From: Hyaloperonospora brassicae | Taxonomy: Eukaryota; Oomycota; Peronosporomycetes; Peronosporales; Peronosporaceae | Direction of reading: 5' to 3' | Assembly: GCA_947650285.1 (NCBI GenBank) | Contig: CANTFL010001122.1 | Coordinates: forward strand, 1-64,000 | DNA: 64,000 nucleotides | Part shown: piece by piece, positions 46,764 to 59,700 of the stretch | How the letters are laid out: each line of letters opens with the position of its first letter | Numbering within the stretch: position 1 is the first letter of the stretch | The notes under the pieces: model-generated | The model's database searches: none | Told to the model about the DNA's origin: nothing | What the model saw: only the letters and a program-made list of their open reading frames with translations | Program-made: the position numbers and the translations under genes

Positions 46764-48841
46764 TAGTCGTGGCCAGAACAATATTGCAAGTACTGATAGA
46801 TATGGGACATTTTCACATTATTATTTAGACGTCACGAATCTTTTCTCGAAAGAACGATCAAAGGAGGAATCGTCTTTTCAAAAAAATTGATATGAAACCA
46901 CTGATGTTGTTTTTCGCAACAGCAAATGAAAGGTAAAACGATCTGGGTAAGTAGATGTGGAGCATCCTACCAAAATAGCAGCCACTAGAATGTTATAGGT
47001 CGTTTCACGACGATCACTGCATCACATATCTACTTTGTACTTAGTCCTTTGCTGAGGCCATTGAATTAACAATTTGATGATGTAAATGATAAAACCTGTT
47101 CTGTCACATCTAATGTGTTAGTTGGACTTACGCTGTTGCACTATTTTCTTACTTAGTTGTGCATGCGTTATAAGTTATCACCCTACATCCAGTTTAGCGG
47201 GTGTAGCACGTCGCATATAAATGGGAATGTAGACCTACGATTATCTGATAAGATTGAGATACGTCTAAAGGTTGATTATATCAGGCCAGATACACCTTTT
47301 ACAATTTCGAGTCACTTATTTATTATATATATTCAGAGTACAGAATCAGTTATACAATGGACTTTCTCTTAAGGCCTCTCGGTCACGTGTAAGCTATTGG
47401 AGCGGAGCTCATGCCATAACACGTGATGTACCGTTAAATAAAAAGCTTGTGCCAGAAGTTGGTATGCATATATGCCTAGCGGGTCATAGAATATCTTGTA
47501 CCACGCGATATTATCTTATATTACGAGTACGGTGTAACATAACCTTCAACGCCTCACGGTGGCGCCTAGAGTGATTTGTGTCACGTCGAGGATGATATCA
47601 GTGACGTTGATTATACAACGCATTTCAATGTACCAGTTCGTGATAAAAAGCTTATTAATGCACATCGGTGAGAATTGCAGTTTTTAAAACCTTAACGTAG
47701 CGAATATGTGATGCTAAAGACTGACGCCCTCTGAGCAACATCGTCTTGGTCACAAATGGCATTTATGTAGAAGGTTTTCGAAAAAGACCGTTTTTTACTT
47801 TTTGAGCCGCCAAAAGTTAGTATTTAGTAACTTATAAATTTATCTCTCAACAACGTCAATACACATATTCGTCACTACATCACTGGACCTGCCGACTTGC
47901 TTCGTGTATTGTCATGAAGCTCGTATACAAGGCTAGGTCTCTTCTTTGTTCTATAAAACGCGTGTCTACAATATCCTGCCTTACATGGGCAGACCCATCG
48001 TCAATAAAAGATGCGGTGCCCTCGCCTTACTCGGAGGATATGTGGTGGAATCTGCTGGAACGACGTCCATTAAACGTCGTGGATCCAGTCCGTATGAAAT
48101 GCTAAAACATTTTGACGACGGGGACCGAAGCGTCCAATACCTTGTCGAAAGACTGTATAAATGATTGGGTTGTTGGCCTTTTTCCGCGGTCAAAAATAGC
48201 GCCATCGTGCTGCATAGCACCTAGCGCTGTCTCCCATCTAAAGAAGATTGAAGTGGCGGTCAGATTGATACCGGCCGGTATCCTTTGTAAAAATGATAGA
48301 AACCACAGGGGTCCGAGCGCCGTCCTAAGCGGAATACATAATCTAGCAACTCTGTGGCAGCCCAAAATCCAAAATGCCGTGCTATAAATTCGCCATTGAA
48401 TTACAGTAACGAAAATGGCGACAAACGTCTGACTATCTCCATTCTTTGCGCCACAGACTTTTGGTGGCCTTTACACGTACCCGTGAATTCAAGATCGACA
48501 AGTAATTCCCTTCGCAAGTTGTGTTACTTTGTGTGTTCCCACGCGAGCGACGGTTCACAAGGAATCTGGGAGGATGTCGTCAAATCAAACTATATGAAAC
48601 CACGTTGTTCAGCGGTGCTAAGTGCCGTTTTCGTACACTTCCGATTAGTTTCGCGTACCACAGAAGTTGATAATGTCTTGATAAATTAATTCATTGAACA
48701 AATCTTATTATATGTGTTCGTCATTGCACCCTACCCGAATTGACTGGTTTCAGCGGTCGGTAGATCATTAAAAGTCTACGAGCTTAAAGCCAACCGGTAA
48801 TCTAATTAGCGATTTATGAATTATGGCAGACGAAGAATTAA
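46764..48841. other. No gene recognised
   Basis: 2.1 kb, AT-rich to 47.8 kb and then less so. A plus ORF at 47946-48164 (GRPIVNKRCGALALLGGY, then a basic/acidic tail) and an overlapping minus ORF at 48102-48365 read smoothly but have no family I know. Confidence 0.35.
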
Positions 48842-49381
48842 TGCTCAACGAGCAACTTTGATTCTACAAATTCGACTCAAAGCGTCAGCAGCTGAGAGAG
48901 CTAAGGTTTGGTTCAATGAACCCGACTCAGAGAGCCATCAGCTTAGAGAGCTAAGGCTTGGTTCAAAGAACCCGACTCAAAGAGTCAACAAGCTCAGAGA
49001 GCTTGCGGTCCCTGTTCCAGGGGGACCAAATGATTCAGAGCTTCAAACGCACTGAGTGCACAAGTAGTAGCTGCCTTAACAAGTGTTGCTACCTCCTCAA
49101 ACGATCACAAGACGCCTCTGGGAGGCACGTGTCTTTTGTTGATCAAAATGGGAACTGAACTTTATTTCTTCTTTGAACCTAAAAGAACACCTTAGAACAA
49201 CGTAAAAAAACTACTCACTTATGTCCTAAATAAACCTATCAAAAGATCGCGTAATCAATGGTTGACAGAAATCAGTTTTCAACAATTGACACTGTGTTCT
49301 AATATCACTTCAAAGGGGATCCCATCCCTTGTGTGCACCACACCTATTGTCGACTACCAGTCGACGTGTAACCCCGTTACA
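48842..49381 (-). mobile_element. Gypsy-2 3' LTR
   Basis: 540 bp; on minus it begins TGTAACGGGGTTACACGTCG and ends GTTGAGCA. It contains a short internal duplication in which CCCGACTCA...GAGAGCTAAGG-like units repeat two to three times (48880-49010). This is the cleaner of the two copies at its outer end. Confidence 0.93.
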
Positions 49382-49393
49382 CCCTCCCCCACA
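49382..49393 (-). other. Gypsy-2 polypurine tract
   Basis: The minus strand reads TGTGGGGGAGGG directly before the 3' LTR, the expected plus-strand primer site. Confidence 0.75.
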
Positions 49394-49499
49394 AGACTGA
49401 CGTTTACACAAAACGTCGATCTAATTCTTTCCTCGTAGAGGACGGTGTGTGTGCGCTCCAACCTTCACGGTTTGCAAAACACAAAAGACCATGGGATCG

Positions 49500-50787
49500 C
49501 CACACAATGGCTCCTCGGCTCTCTCTTCCTAACTCGGCAATGATGTGGAGGTGGACTATGGTAGCGATACCAATATCCATTGTGAAGAGAGGACAATTTC
49601 CGACTCACCAGTGCAAGACGCATCGCCTCATACTGCACCGAACCCATTTGCCGAGCGTGGCGAAGACAACGCGCCACCGGCGCCGCATCAAATACCCATC
49701 GTGGGCAATGCCATCATCACCATCCGCTCGATGAGCAACAACAGTTGGCTATCCAACGAGAGGAGAGCGCTCAGCGCTGTATGCAGCTTGGTGCAACCCT
49801 TGAGGGTCGTCGTGGCTATCTGTTCACACCACTTAATGTGGAAGAGCGTATACGCCAAGCGACAGGTCGTTCTTTGGCAACGTGGGCCATTGGCGCTGAG
49901 CCTACATCTTCTGATGAGGTGGAAATTCGACAGGCACTCCGTGGCAGGTGCCTGCAACCCCACTTGACGACTCAAAGTCAATACAAGTTGAGACTTGATA
50001 CGCAAGCACGGGGTGCACCGGTTCCACCGATGAAGGGTATACCCACCCTCTTATTCGCTGGCTAATCTCAGGAGAAGAAAGACAACGCTTTTGCTAGCTG
50101 AGTGCATCGGAACGACAACTCAGCAGCGTGTTAGATCTCAGAGCAAGTGCCGATGTGGCATATGTTCGTCTAGAACGAAAGCTTCAATATGATTATGACA
50201 AGCTTAAGGCCATAGTCCAGTTGCAAACTCGCACACGCTATGCTCTGGCTGTACCGGTTGATGTGGGTGTTGGCCAAGCGGTGCCCAACTACCCACCTGC
50301 CTCCACCACTATTGGTGAGAAGCGCTCTAGATCGAGGGATGACCCCTGCCACGATGTTTAAAACATCAATGGCGTATGGGCAATTCTGACGAAGAGGTAT
50401 CTCAAACTCCCACGAGTTCCTCGACTCCGGGTACCCCCGGCACTTCACCAGACACTGGTATTGACCCTGACGACGACGTCGTTTTAGGAGTCGCTCCACA
50501 TGGAACTGGCGGTTCCCTTACTCATTGAGCAGCGTCGGAGGTGGTCGGTATACCGAAGGAGAAGCATAAGAAGGTGCTTCTCGATCTGAGTGATCTCCGT
50601 GAGACATTGGGTAAGACCCAGAGTGCGTTTGACGCGATGCAAGCCCCTGTCCAGGTGTTGGAGCTAGGCCAAGCCTGGATGGAGGCTCAGCTTGACCTCC
50701 TGATACGGATTCAGCAACCGATGGCAAGGCCAACCTACGCGGCGCAAGTGACTCCAGGTTCACGTGGGACGGATCCCGATACGGCTT
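49500..50787 (+). pseudogene. Antisense ORF tract of Gypsy-2
   Basis: Opposite in strand to gag-pol and placed, as in Gypsy-1, between the chromodomain and the 3' LTR. Open pieces: 49545-49740 (EVDYGSDTNIHCEERTISDS, acidic and Pro-rich), 49745-50065 (ESAQRCMQLGATLEGRRGYL, IRQATGRSLATWAIGAEP), 50128-50361 (VRLERKLQYDYDKLKAIVQL) and 50541-50787 (KHKKVLLDLSDLRETLGKTQ, helical). They lie in more than one frame with stops between. The last piece ends at TAA 50787, antisense to the integrase motif LLKPY, the same place where the Gypsy-1 tract ends (LRPY). Sequence similarity between the two antisense tracts is not obvious by eye, but architecture and position agree. Function unknown. Confidence 0.45.
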
Positions 50788-53700
50788 AAGCAAGCCCACG
50801 TAAAACACAGGGTGTGTGCGCAGTTTGCGCGGAAGGTTGAGCGTATACGCAAGCCCCTTCTTGGCGACGACCTTGAATGGTCCAATGAAGCGCGGACGCA
50901 ACTTTGTCTTGAAGCCAGCAGACGCTACATTTGTAGTTACAATTTTGGCATTAGGTAGAACTTGGTCTCCGACCTCATAATGTTCATTACAACCTCTGCC
51001 TTCAGCATCAGCTTGTTTCTTCTAATTTTCTTGGCTATCAGCCGGTGCGTCACGCACATGAAGTAAGACATTCAATTGCGTTGCGATAAACTCGCTTACC
51101 TGTTTTTGAACAGTAGCAGGGCTGATATCAGCAAGCCGATCGGCAGCTCCTCCCCCACCATTCCCTGAACCACGCAGTGGTAGCGCTAACGGAACGCGAG
51201 GGTGTGTGAGACCATTCACATAAAACGGTATGTAGCCGGTGGAGGCATGCACGGCGTTATTCAACGCAAACTCAACGACAGGGAGCATCGAACTCCAACT
51301 CTTAGGCGTTTCAGCGCAAACACTGCGCAAGATGTCACCGATAATTTATTTCACTAGCTCGGTTTGACCATCGGTCTGCGGAAGATTTAATGTGGACATG
51401 TTCAATCGTGTGCCAATTACCGTAAATATGGACTTCCAAAACTTCCCAGTGAAGCGAGGTTCTCTATCAGAGACAATTGCCACGGCAAACCGTGTTGTCG
51501 AAAAACTCGTCCTATAAACATCGAAGCTGTACCTTCACCATCAATGGTATTCGGCACCGCCGCTAAATGCGCCATCTTGCTCAAACGGTCAACAAAGACC
51601 ACAATATTCGTATTGCCATACCAATCTTTCGGTAAACCGAACGAGAAATCCTTGCTGATGGACTCCTAACACCCCTTGGGTACAGGCAAACTAGCCAGCG
51701 GCTCGGCCGCATGAGGTGAGGGTTTCACCCGTTGACACGTTTCACACGTACGCACATATGTACTTACCCATTTGTATAGTTTGAGCCACCAAAAGCATTG
51801 GCTAACTGAGCCGTAGGTTTTCTCACGACCGAAATGACCACTCAACGCAGTATCATGTGCCTCATAGAGGATCCGATACTTCAACTCCTCATCATGAGAG
51901 ACAACGATACGAGGAGTATCCTCGACATCAGTGCTTTAGTACGACATGTCTTGATCGATGTAATATCGATGTAACCTCGCACGTAAACGATTCGGCAAGT
52001 CTATGTCCGAGCCCTGGAACTCCCCGCTCCCTAGAGCACGTAGCAGGGCTATGCAATGTTCATCTTTGGCAATTGCCGAACGGCTGAGGTCAAAGACCGA
52101 CGACGACAGAGTCGTAACATGAGCAAGCTCATAGTCAGGCTTGCGGGACAACGCATCAGCTAAAGCATTCTGATTGCCCGGCTTATACTTCACCTCGAAG
52201 TTGTACTCGGCAAAGAAGGAAAGCCAACGAGCCATTTTTCTGAGAAAGGTGAGGCGACTGGGTCGCAGTGCGTAGTGACGTATGATCTGTATAGATCACA
52301 AACGGCTTAGAGCGAAGAAGATGAACTCTGAATTTGACGAGAGCATACTTCATTGCAAGTAGCTCTTTGTCATGAACAGGATAGGTATTTTCTGCAGCTT
52401 TGAGCTGTCGAGGCTCAAACGCGATAACGCGCTCTCGTCCATCAATATCTGTTTGTAAAAGAGCACTGCCTATGGCAAAGTCAGATGCGTCACAGAAGAC
52501 AATGAAAGATCGATCAGGATCAGGCAAAGCCAAGATTGGCGCATGAAGGAGAATCTCCTTTACTGCTTGAAAAGCATCATGCTCGGTGATATTCTAGCAC
52601 CATTCCACATCCTTTTTAAGGAGATTGGATAATGGCCGATCCATATCTGCGTAATTCGCGCAGTACTTGTGCAAGTAATTGCCAAGCCAAGCCACTTACG
52701 TAAGTCCTTTTGGATCGTTGGAACCGGCCAATCAACCATGGCTTTTATCTTAGCGGGATCCGCTCTAAGGCCTCGCTTACCAATAAAGCACCCTAAAAGA
52801 GGATCTCTTGTGCACCAAAAATGCACTTAGATGCGTTGGCTTACAACTTTTTTGTGCGCATGCACTCGAGCACTGCTCGTAAATGGTCAATGTAATTGTC
52901 CACATCCGACAGACCGTTCATAGCACGACTATGGACAAAGATGCCATCAAAGTACGTCTGTGCATATCCTCGGTGAGGTCTGAACAATTGTGTCACAAGA
53001 CGATTGAGAATATCCGGGGCATTTGATAACCCTTGCGGCATAACAAGCCACTCCCAGAGCATACCGTTTGTAGTGCTGACCGCTGTCAGCGTAATGTCGC
53101 TTTCTCGCATGAGCAGCTGGTAATAACCATCGACTAAGTCGAGCGCACTTTACATTGTACATCCCACAATATTGTTATGATGACCATCCCTCCTCGGAAT
53201 TGGTGTCTGAGCCGGGATGGTGGCCGCATTAAGCTTATTGTGAGCATGAACAATGCGCCACTTCACATTAGGTTTTTCGACTTAGAAGGTCGATGTGGAA
53301 TGGGGAGATTCGTTCTCACTAACCATATCTGCCGCGTGCTTTGCACGAAAAAAGTCTCAATGACGTCACACTATTCCTTCGGTAAAGGCCACTGCCGTGT
53401 TACGCAGTATCTATTTCCAGGAATCAAGTCAATTTCATGACGTACACCTCTATCGAGAGGTAAGACGGACGGTGGTTTGTGGCACACCACGTCCTGAAAC
53501 TCCTTTACCAAAGAATAGAACGGATCAAGAGGATCCTTAAGGATCAAAGATCCACTACGGGCATCCAATGCCGCCTTTGTGTCCTCAAGGACAGACTCGT
53601 CCAATAACGAGGATGAGTTCAACTCAATATCAGGCCGAATGACCGCTAACTCGGACAATTCTCCTGCCTGCAAGGCTTGGCTAAATTCGCCATCAGACAT

Positions 53701-54800
53701 TTCGTCTAATTCAAAGAGAGTATCCAAGTTTAGAGGAGTCTCAATGCTAATATTGCCATCAACCTGGCCAGTCAACCCATTGACAAGTGTATATAGTGTA
53801 TTATTAATATTATCAATTCGTAATTTCTCATACGTTGGGCGCTTAACAGTTGCCACCCGACGCCACGACCGTTTTTGAAGGAAACCTTACGCCTCCTAGA
53901 GGCCGGAACAGTAGGTCCCGTTGGTGCTATATATCTTATCACGCTCTATACGAGAGCTCATGTCTTGAACGACATCTGGTGAAGAGTTACGTAACTCGAA
54001 CACTTCACCCAGTGGAGTTACACGTAACACTTCGCGTACAGCATCCGGGCCTAGCCCTGGAAACTCTGGATTCTCGCCAACAATTTCATTCCCGACATTT
54101 AGTGAGTCGCCACCTCGGCTGCCCTCACTCGGTGGAATTTCACGTGCCACCCCACTCACATCAGAGGAATTATATTCTTGATGTCTCGGCTCTTAGTCCA
54201 ACTATGCCTGCAGCATGCGGTGACTCAGTTTTACAACGGGTATCACTCAACGGAGCACAACTCTCTTCACATACGGTGAAAGATCTCCGCTCAATATTGA
54301 TGTCATTGATATTAATATTAATTTACCCGAATCTACCAATATCCAGCACGTTGACGCCCTCTGTCAATGGCTCGAGCCAATAGCGCTTTTGTTGCCTAGC
54401 AAAGGTGGGTTCATGACTCTCCAAAGCCTCGCTAGGAACATTGCGCGTGGCGCCTAAGGTCTTAGACCTTCAATCAACCCATGGCTCATGGCGTTATTGG
54501 CCAAGGCATACCCAGGATGAGATCGTATCTCGAATCCAAATCGAGGACAAGACAGCTTGCAATACTATCAAAGTCCAAAAACTTCAAACCTAAGTTCAAC
54601 GTAGCTTTAGGCACCGTGACGCGACTACCAGTCGCTGAACGAACGGTGATCGAATCACCTTCATGCGCTTTGAGCGCTTTAGAGTATCACTGAATTTCCT
54701 CAAGAGAACGCCGTCGAGCATAATTGCATGATGCTCCGGAGTCGATTAGGATCGACCAATGCTTATCAAAGCCTTTAACTTTTGCCTCGGCGACTAACAA
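50170..54800 (-). pseudogene. Gypsy-2 pol remnant
   Basis: The protease keeps an intact site LIDSGASCNYARR (about 54730-54770) and ends near LILGMPW. The RT lead-in (53856-53371) is followed after stops by 53110-52841, where the catalytic box reads YFDG instead of YFDD, so the second Asp is lost. RNase H begins FIVFCDASDFAIG (about 52520) and shifts frame near 52235. The integrase finger ends CETCQRVKPSP (about 51730). The catalytic core is broken by stops and the second-Asp segment is mutated. The C-terminus (YIGPF-like FIGPFKVVAKKGLAYTLNLP, HPVFYVGLLKPY, 50901-50750) and a chromodomain (CRGYPESRNSWE, about 50430) follow. It is clearly dead. Confidence 0.9.
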
Positions 54801-54959
54801 GCCAGACTTGTATCCACGCTCTATGCTGGCTGTCGCAAAGCTCTGTGGGGCTGAGTTCTATTTTACTCTACCTCGTAGAGAAGTAACAGAACTCAATTCC
54901 ACCCCAATAGGGCACCCCGCGTCCACTGATGGTCGACGTTACCCCGTGACTTACCAGAC

Positions 54960-55956
54960 TTATGGTTGGGGACGGGCTTTCGACTCGTAGGAGTCTGGTA
55001 CTGCTTGCTCAAAGGACAAGCGGGACGCAAGTGTTTAGTGCTTCCGCACATGTAACAGCGTCTCATTTCCTGTTGTTGCTTCGCAACTTGAAGCTCAGCT
55101 TATCCTTCATCTTAAGCATGGCTGAGATCCATCGGTTCTACTTACAGTAAACCGAGGTGCTCGCAGAGGTCGCCCTCTCAAAGCTTGGTATGTACCCATT
55201 CCAACCAAGTCTGGCCGACTTGAAGTTGTTCTCAGCATTCTGAGCGATGCTCACCGCCTCTTCAAAAGTAGATGGATGGACCCAAAAGATATCGGTCCTG
55301 GCAACGCCATTACGAAGACCTACCATGAAGACAGTCACACAGACTGTCTCAGGGTGAGGATCACACTTCATAGCAGCAATCATAGCTCTCAACTCTTGGA
55401 CATAGTCCGTTTACTCATTCTTACCCTGACAGGTAGACAAGAAGCGTGAGCGCACGCGATAAGCCTGGTTAGGCGGCGAGAAAACTCGCAAAAGATCTAT
55501 CTTGAGCGAATCCCATGTGGGAAAAGCCAAGTCGACAGACGTGTTGCACGTCAGAGCCCACTCTCTAGCTCTTCCATCGATCTTAGAGATGGCCAGCGAA
55601 ACTCGCTGGTGCTCAAGTGAGATAAGGCCAGATCTCATGCCCATCTCAATTTCACGGATCCAGAGGGTAAGATTCAACCCCTTCTTCCCGGAGTAATTTT
55701 TGACGCTCACCCGAAGGAGACGAGGATTAGCCTCAACATCTAGCATCGCCACGTAGCGTGTTGGCATAGCCGACGCTACTTGGTCTTGAACCTGCTCTAG
55801 GAGGGCTGTTTCATACTGCATGAAGGTCTCGACTCGTGCATTGAGCACATCGGGACCTTGTGCAGCTAGAAACTCCACATATTCAGGGCCTACGGCAGCG
55901 GTCAGCTGATCAAGCTCGACCTTCTAGGCCTCAGTGAGAGGTGTGGATTTCTCCAT
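54960..55956 (-). pseudogene. Gypsy-2 Gag remnant
   Basis: From an ATG at 55956 the frame meets TAG after ten codons, then is open (55878-55411: YVAMLDVEANPRLLRVSVKN, LTLWIREIEMGMRSG, FSPPNQAYRVRSRF), has a TAA at 55411, and continues in the same frame to ~55138 (IAAMKCDPHPETVCVTVFMV). A zinc knuckle CYMCGSTKHLRPAC (CX2CX4HX4C) follows near 55050 in another frame. It is a Gag of the same general type as in Gypsy-1, with at least two nonsense codons and one shift. Confidence 0.85.
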
Positions 55957-56059
55957 CCTCACAGAGGATCAGTCTTTACCGACTCAGGCGTAGATTGACT
56001 ACTAGTGCTACTAAGTGTAGCGGAGCTTCACAGCTCCTTAAGTCAGAGGAAGGCTTTAA

Positions 56060-56599
56060 CGCTCAACGAGCAACTTTGATTCTACAAATTCGACTCAAAG
56101 CGTCAGCAGCTGAGAGAGCTAAGGTTTGGTTCAATGAACCCGACTCAGAGAGCCATCAGCTTAGAGAGCTAAGGCTTGGTTCAAAGAACCCGACTCAAAG
56201 AGTCAACAAGCTCAGAGAGCTTGCGGTCCCTGTTCCAGGGGGACCAAATGATTCAGAGCTTCAAACGCACTGAGTGCACAAGTAGTAGCTGCCTTAACAA
56301 GTGTTGCTACCTCCTCAAACGATCACAAGACGCCTCTGAGAGGCACGTGTCTTTTGTTGATCAAAATGGGAACTGAACTTTATTTCTTCTTTGAACCTAA
56401 AAGAACACCTTAGAACAACGTAAATAAACTACTCACTTATGTCCTAAATAGACATCTCAAAAGATCACGTAATCAATGGTTGACAGAAATCAGTTTTCAA
56501 CAATTGACACTGTGTTCTAATATCACTTCAAAGGGGATCCCATCCCTTGTGTGCACCACACCTATTGTCGACTACCAGCCGATGTGTAACCCCATTATA
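56060..56599 (-). mobile_element. Gypsy-2 5' LTR
   Basis: 540 bp, about 98% identical to the 3' copy by eye count (some eleven differences). Its outer end has decayed from CCCCGTTACA to CCCCATTATA, so the TG...CA termini are lost on this side. Confidence 0.92.
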
Positions 56600-56606
56600 T
56601 CATATT

Positions 56607-56694
56607 AAATGGGACTCCGTCCTTTGTGCAACCACACCTGATATGTAGCCCACATATGTTGTGTAAAACAAACATGTGGTGTAACCCCGTTACA
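56607..56694 (-). mobile_element. Second, diverged LTR end next to Gypsy-2
   Basis: The segment GGGACTCCGTCC...CAACCACACCTG...TGTAACCCCGTTACA resembles the outer ~85 bp of the Gypsy-2 LTR (GGGATCCCATCC...CACCACACCT...TGTAACCCCGTTACA). Here the terminal TGTAACCCCGTTACA palindrome is intact. It is an older relative of the same LTR, so the two lie in tandem. Confidence 0.7.
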
Positions 56695-56703
56695 CACTCA
56701 TAC

Positions 56704-56788
56704 ACACATACATACATACATACATACATACATACATACATACATACATACATACATACATACATACATACATACATACATACATACG
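56704..56788. repeat. (CATA)n microsatellite
   Basis: About 20 nearly perfect CATA units directly after the LTR scrap. They create a meaningless Met-Tyr-Val-Cys ORF on minus. Confidence 0.97.
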
Positions 56789-59700
56789 CGCGTGCATCTT
56801 AAAGTTTCTCACTACAGACGTACATCTATAAGTGCCGCATCACCCTTAACTAGTTTATATTGCTGTCAAATACGGTGATAAAGCAGGAGTCTTATACACG
56901 TTCTTTGCGGTCGAGCAGTGGTCATATTAATTAAACAAAGTAGTCGAAAATGATCTCATTAACGGGTAAACGTTGTTTGAGTAGGAGTATCACACGAAAC
57001 CACAAATATTGAGCAGGACTTTTTAATCATGGGATACATGAAAAATCCAGTGAGCTTCATCTACAAAATTTCGGAGGAAGCAGAAGATGCTCCCTGTGTC
57101 TATAGTAAAATATTTATGATCATAACACGACCTTTGCCAACGTCACAATTGCTTTACGAAGCAAGACTGGGGTGGTGTCGGCGGAAGTGCGTTCTTGACG
57201 TCAAATGAATTTATTGCGAAGCTTTCCAGGACACATACCACATTTTAATAATATTCCGATAACTTAACTTCGCTGCATGAAGGCAGACTAATACAAGTCG
57301 ATGTATCCTACTTCATTTGAATCTACGAACGACACTTTATGATGCTTTATTATAATCTTGTATCACGTCTTAGAAGCGCAGGAACAAAGTCAGCAAAAAA
57401 GGAGCTATTTCCAGAGCAAGCCTAAAAGTCTCACACGAATCCATCAACTCATCTCACAAGGTTCTTTGTGAGTGCAGAGACATTTATGTAGAGATTTTAT
57501 TTGTATAAAGCACTGTCGGTAGGGGCGTTCACCACAGCTTTTATGTGCTGACGGGGTCCAGTTGATGGAGGCAATGACAGCGATAGCTCCCGTGAGACCT
57601 ATTCAAAGCGATCGATGGCTCGTCAAAGCATGTAGGAATTAAATAATCACGTCTTACTTGAATATAGAATATGCGTGTAGAAGGCACCTGGAGGACGCCG
57701 TATTATCCACGCTTCGAACGAGTAAAACGAATCCACGATCCTCGCGCTGACGCCAGCCCTCCATACTGACGAAGTGACATAACTAATTTCTCAACGTGTC
57801 ATATACATAGCTATCGCAAGGCTGTACCCTTTATCCTAGTGAGAACCAGCGCCAAAGTACTTACAGTAGCGAGAAAATCGAGTGCGGGGATGTGGGGATA
57901 TTTTAGTAATGCTACCGTGTTCGAAGAGCAAAATTTAATCACATTTAATGGATTTATTAATTTGTACTGTGTCTTTTTGCAAAGTCAAGCCGGGATGATT
58001 TGAATCTTTTTCATTTAGGTTAGCGCTGAAGGAGGCCTCATCTATGTGGAAGATCATGGGTGGTACTAGAATTTTCAATGATTGCAGAACACAATCTGCC
58101 ATCATATCTGAATATAACGTCTTCCTCTGCGCACCAAATCGTTTTGTAAGCTGATAGTCTCTCTTAGCAATATAAGGATCGGATTTTAATTCGATTGTTT
58201 TGGCCATTCATTTTTAGGTCACACCCAGCACCCCAGTAATTTTACATCAATATAACGGCATGGATATCACGCGCAGAAGTGCAACCAAGAGATCATCTGC
58301 ATCTACATATACTTATCTTCACTTTAAAAGTAGGCGCCATATTTCCGTGGCCTCCAGTCTTAAATAGCCTTTTTTGTAAAATAGAGTCTAGTTTTGGCTC
58401 CAGTATTGGTATTTCCATGTAAATATATCCGCTTCGTGTCGTTCGGTATATTCGGGATATCTTGTTGTGGTTGTGCATTCATACAAATTATTTGGATGAT
58501 TGTGAATGGGTTGTGAGATAACATTATTGCCAGCTATAGGCTTGAATAAACGTTGTAAGACAAGGCGCAAATTTCTCTCATATGATATCCATCTCTTCCA
58601 GAACAGAATGTTGCGCTGTACCCGAACTGCCCGTCGTTTTGAGCCGCTACAATACGCCTTCGTTTCCGCAACGCGTATCACACTTCCTTTTAATCGTCGA
58701 GCAAGAAAGATGCGGAGTCCGTAACAATTTGGTAATATACATAAATACATACGTCGATGCACTATCGGTGTATCTTGAATTTCATCTCCGTGAGGCGTTA
58801 GGTTGACAGAGTTCTTGAAGGAGAAGCTTATGGCACATTTTGATGGTATTTAGTACTAAGTTCGAGATAATGTCCCAGTTATACCTCTTTACAATGACAC
58901 CACTCCTCTGTGCGACAACGATCCCGATTGTGTTGACATGATTACGATATCCCAACGAAGTTTCGTTTAATACTTCGTATTGTGATAAGAGAGATCATAT
59001 TACGCGATACATGCCAAAAATTTGCCCTTGGTATTTACAAGATCGGTATTTATGGTGTTTCAAGTCCGTATGGGCTAGGAACCCTCCATGTTCAACAAGA
59101 CCCATTTAGCTTCTTTCTGGCGCGCTAGATGTCCTTCAGGGAGGTATTATACGACATTGAATGGCGCCAATCTCTTCAAATAGTGCGTTAGTATTGTCAA
59201 AGTGTGAGGTTGTCATCGTATGAAGCCATAGATTTTGCCTCAAAGTTTCCTGAATCACTTTCCTGTGCTACCTAAACTTGCCGCCAAATTGTATGATTCT
59301 TATTTTCAGGTCGCATACACTTATGCTTACATATATAGAGTATACACTAAGCAATTTGCCAATGACATCTTGGCGCTCGTCGGTCATTTTGCTTTCAGAA
59401 AAACGTGCTTACTCGTCTCAGTGTCTGACAGCCACCTATCGTCACCATGTCGATTAGAACTTGATCCTCCCGACCGTGGTTCCGCGCTTCACTTCATTCT
59501 TCTGGGATACAACATCCAAGCTCTTTGAGACGATGATCATAATGACAACTGTGAACCACTTGATAATGTGTTGTCAAGAATAAAGTCGAAGCCGTGGTTT
59601 TTATATGTATTTTTAAGGAGACTCGAAACGCGTATACGAGGTTGATTCTCTTCATTTCACTTGCTGATTTTGCACACTAGTACCGCGAAAGACGCGCAAA

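Larger units (their letters stand above)
48842..56599 (-). mobile_element. Gypsy-2: degraded Ty3/Gypsy LTR retrotransposon
   Basis: A 7758-bp element in minus orientation with 540-bp LTRs at 56599-56060 (5') and 49381-48842 (3'). Sense order is gag, protease, RT, RNase H, integrase, chromodomain, antisense ORF tract, polypurine tract. The LTRs differ at about eleven positions, yet the interior has many stops and frameshifts. ATTAA lies just left of the element (48837-48841). The same word occurs at 56604-56608, four bases beyond the right LTR end, so a displaced TSD is possible but unproven. I did not recognise a TGG-type primer-binding site. Confidence 0.93.

Noticed and set aside
56595..56777. 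ORF of repeating Met-Tyr-Val-Cys
   Set aside because: A translation of the (CATA)n microsatellite, not a gene.
57935..58207. IFHIDEASF motif suggesting a pogo/Tc1 transposase
   Set aside because: A single short motif in a 90-codon ORF, with no terminal repeats or other catalytic residues visible.
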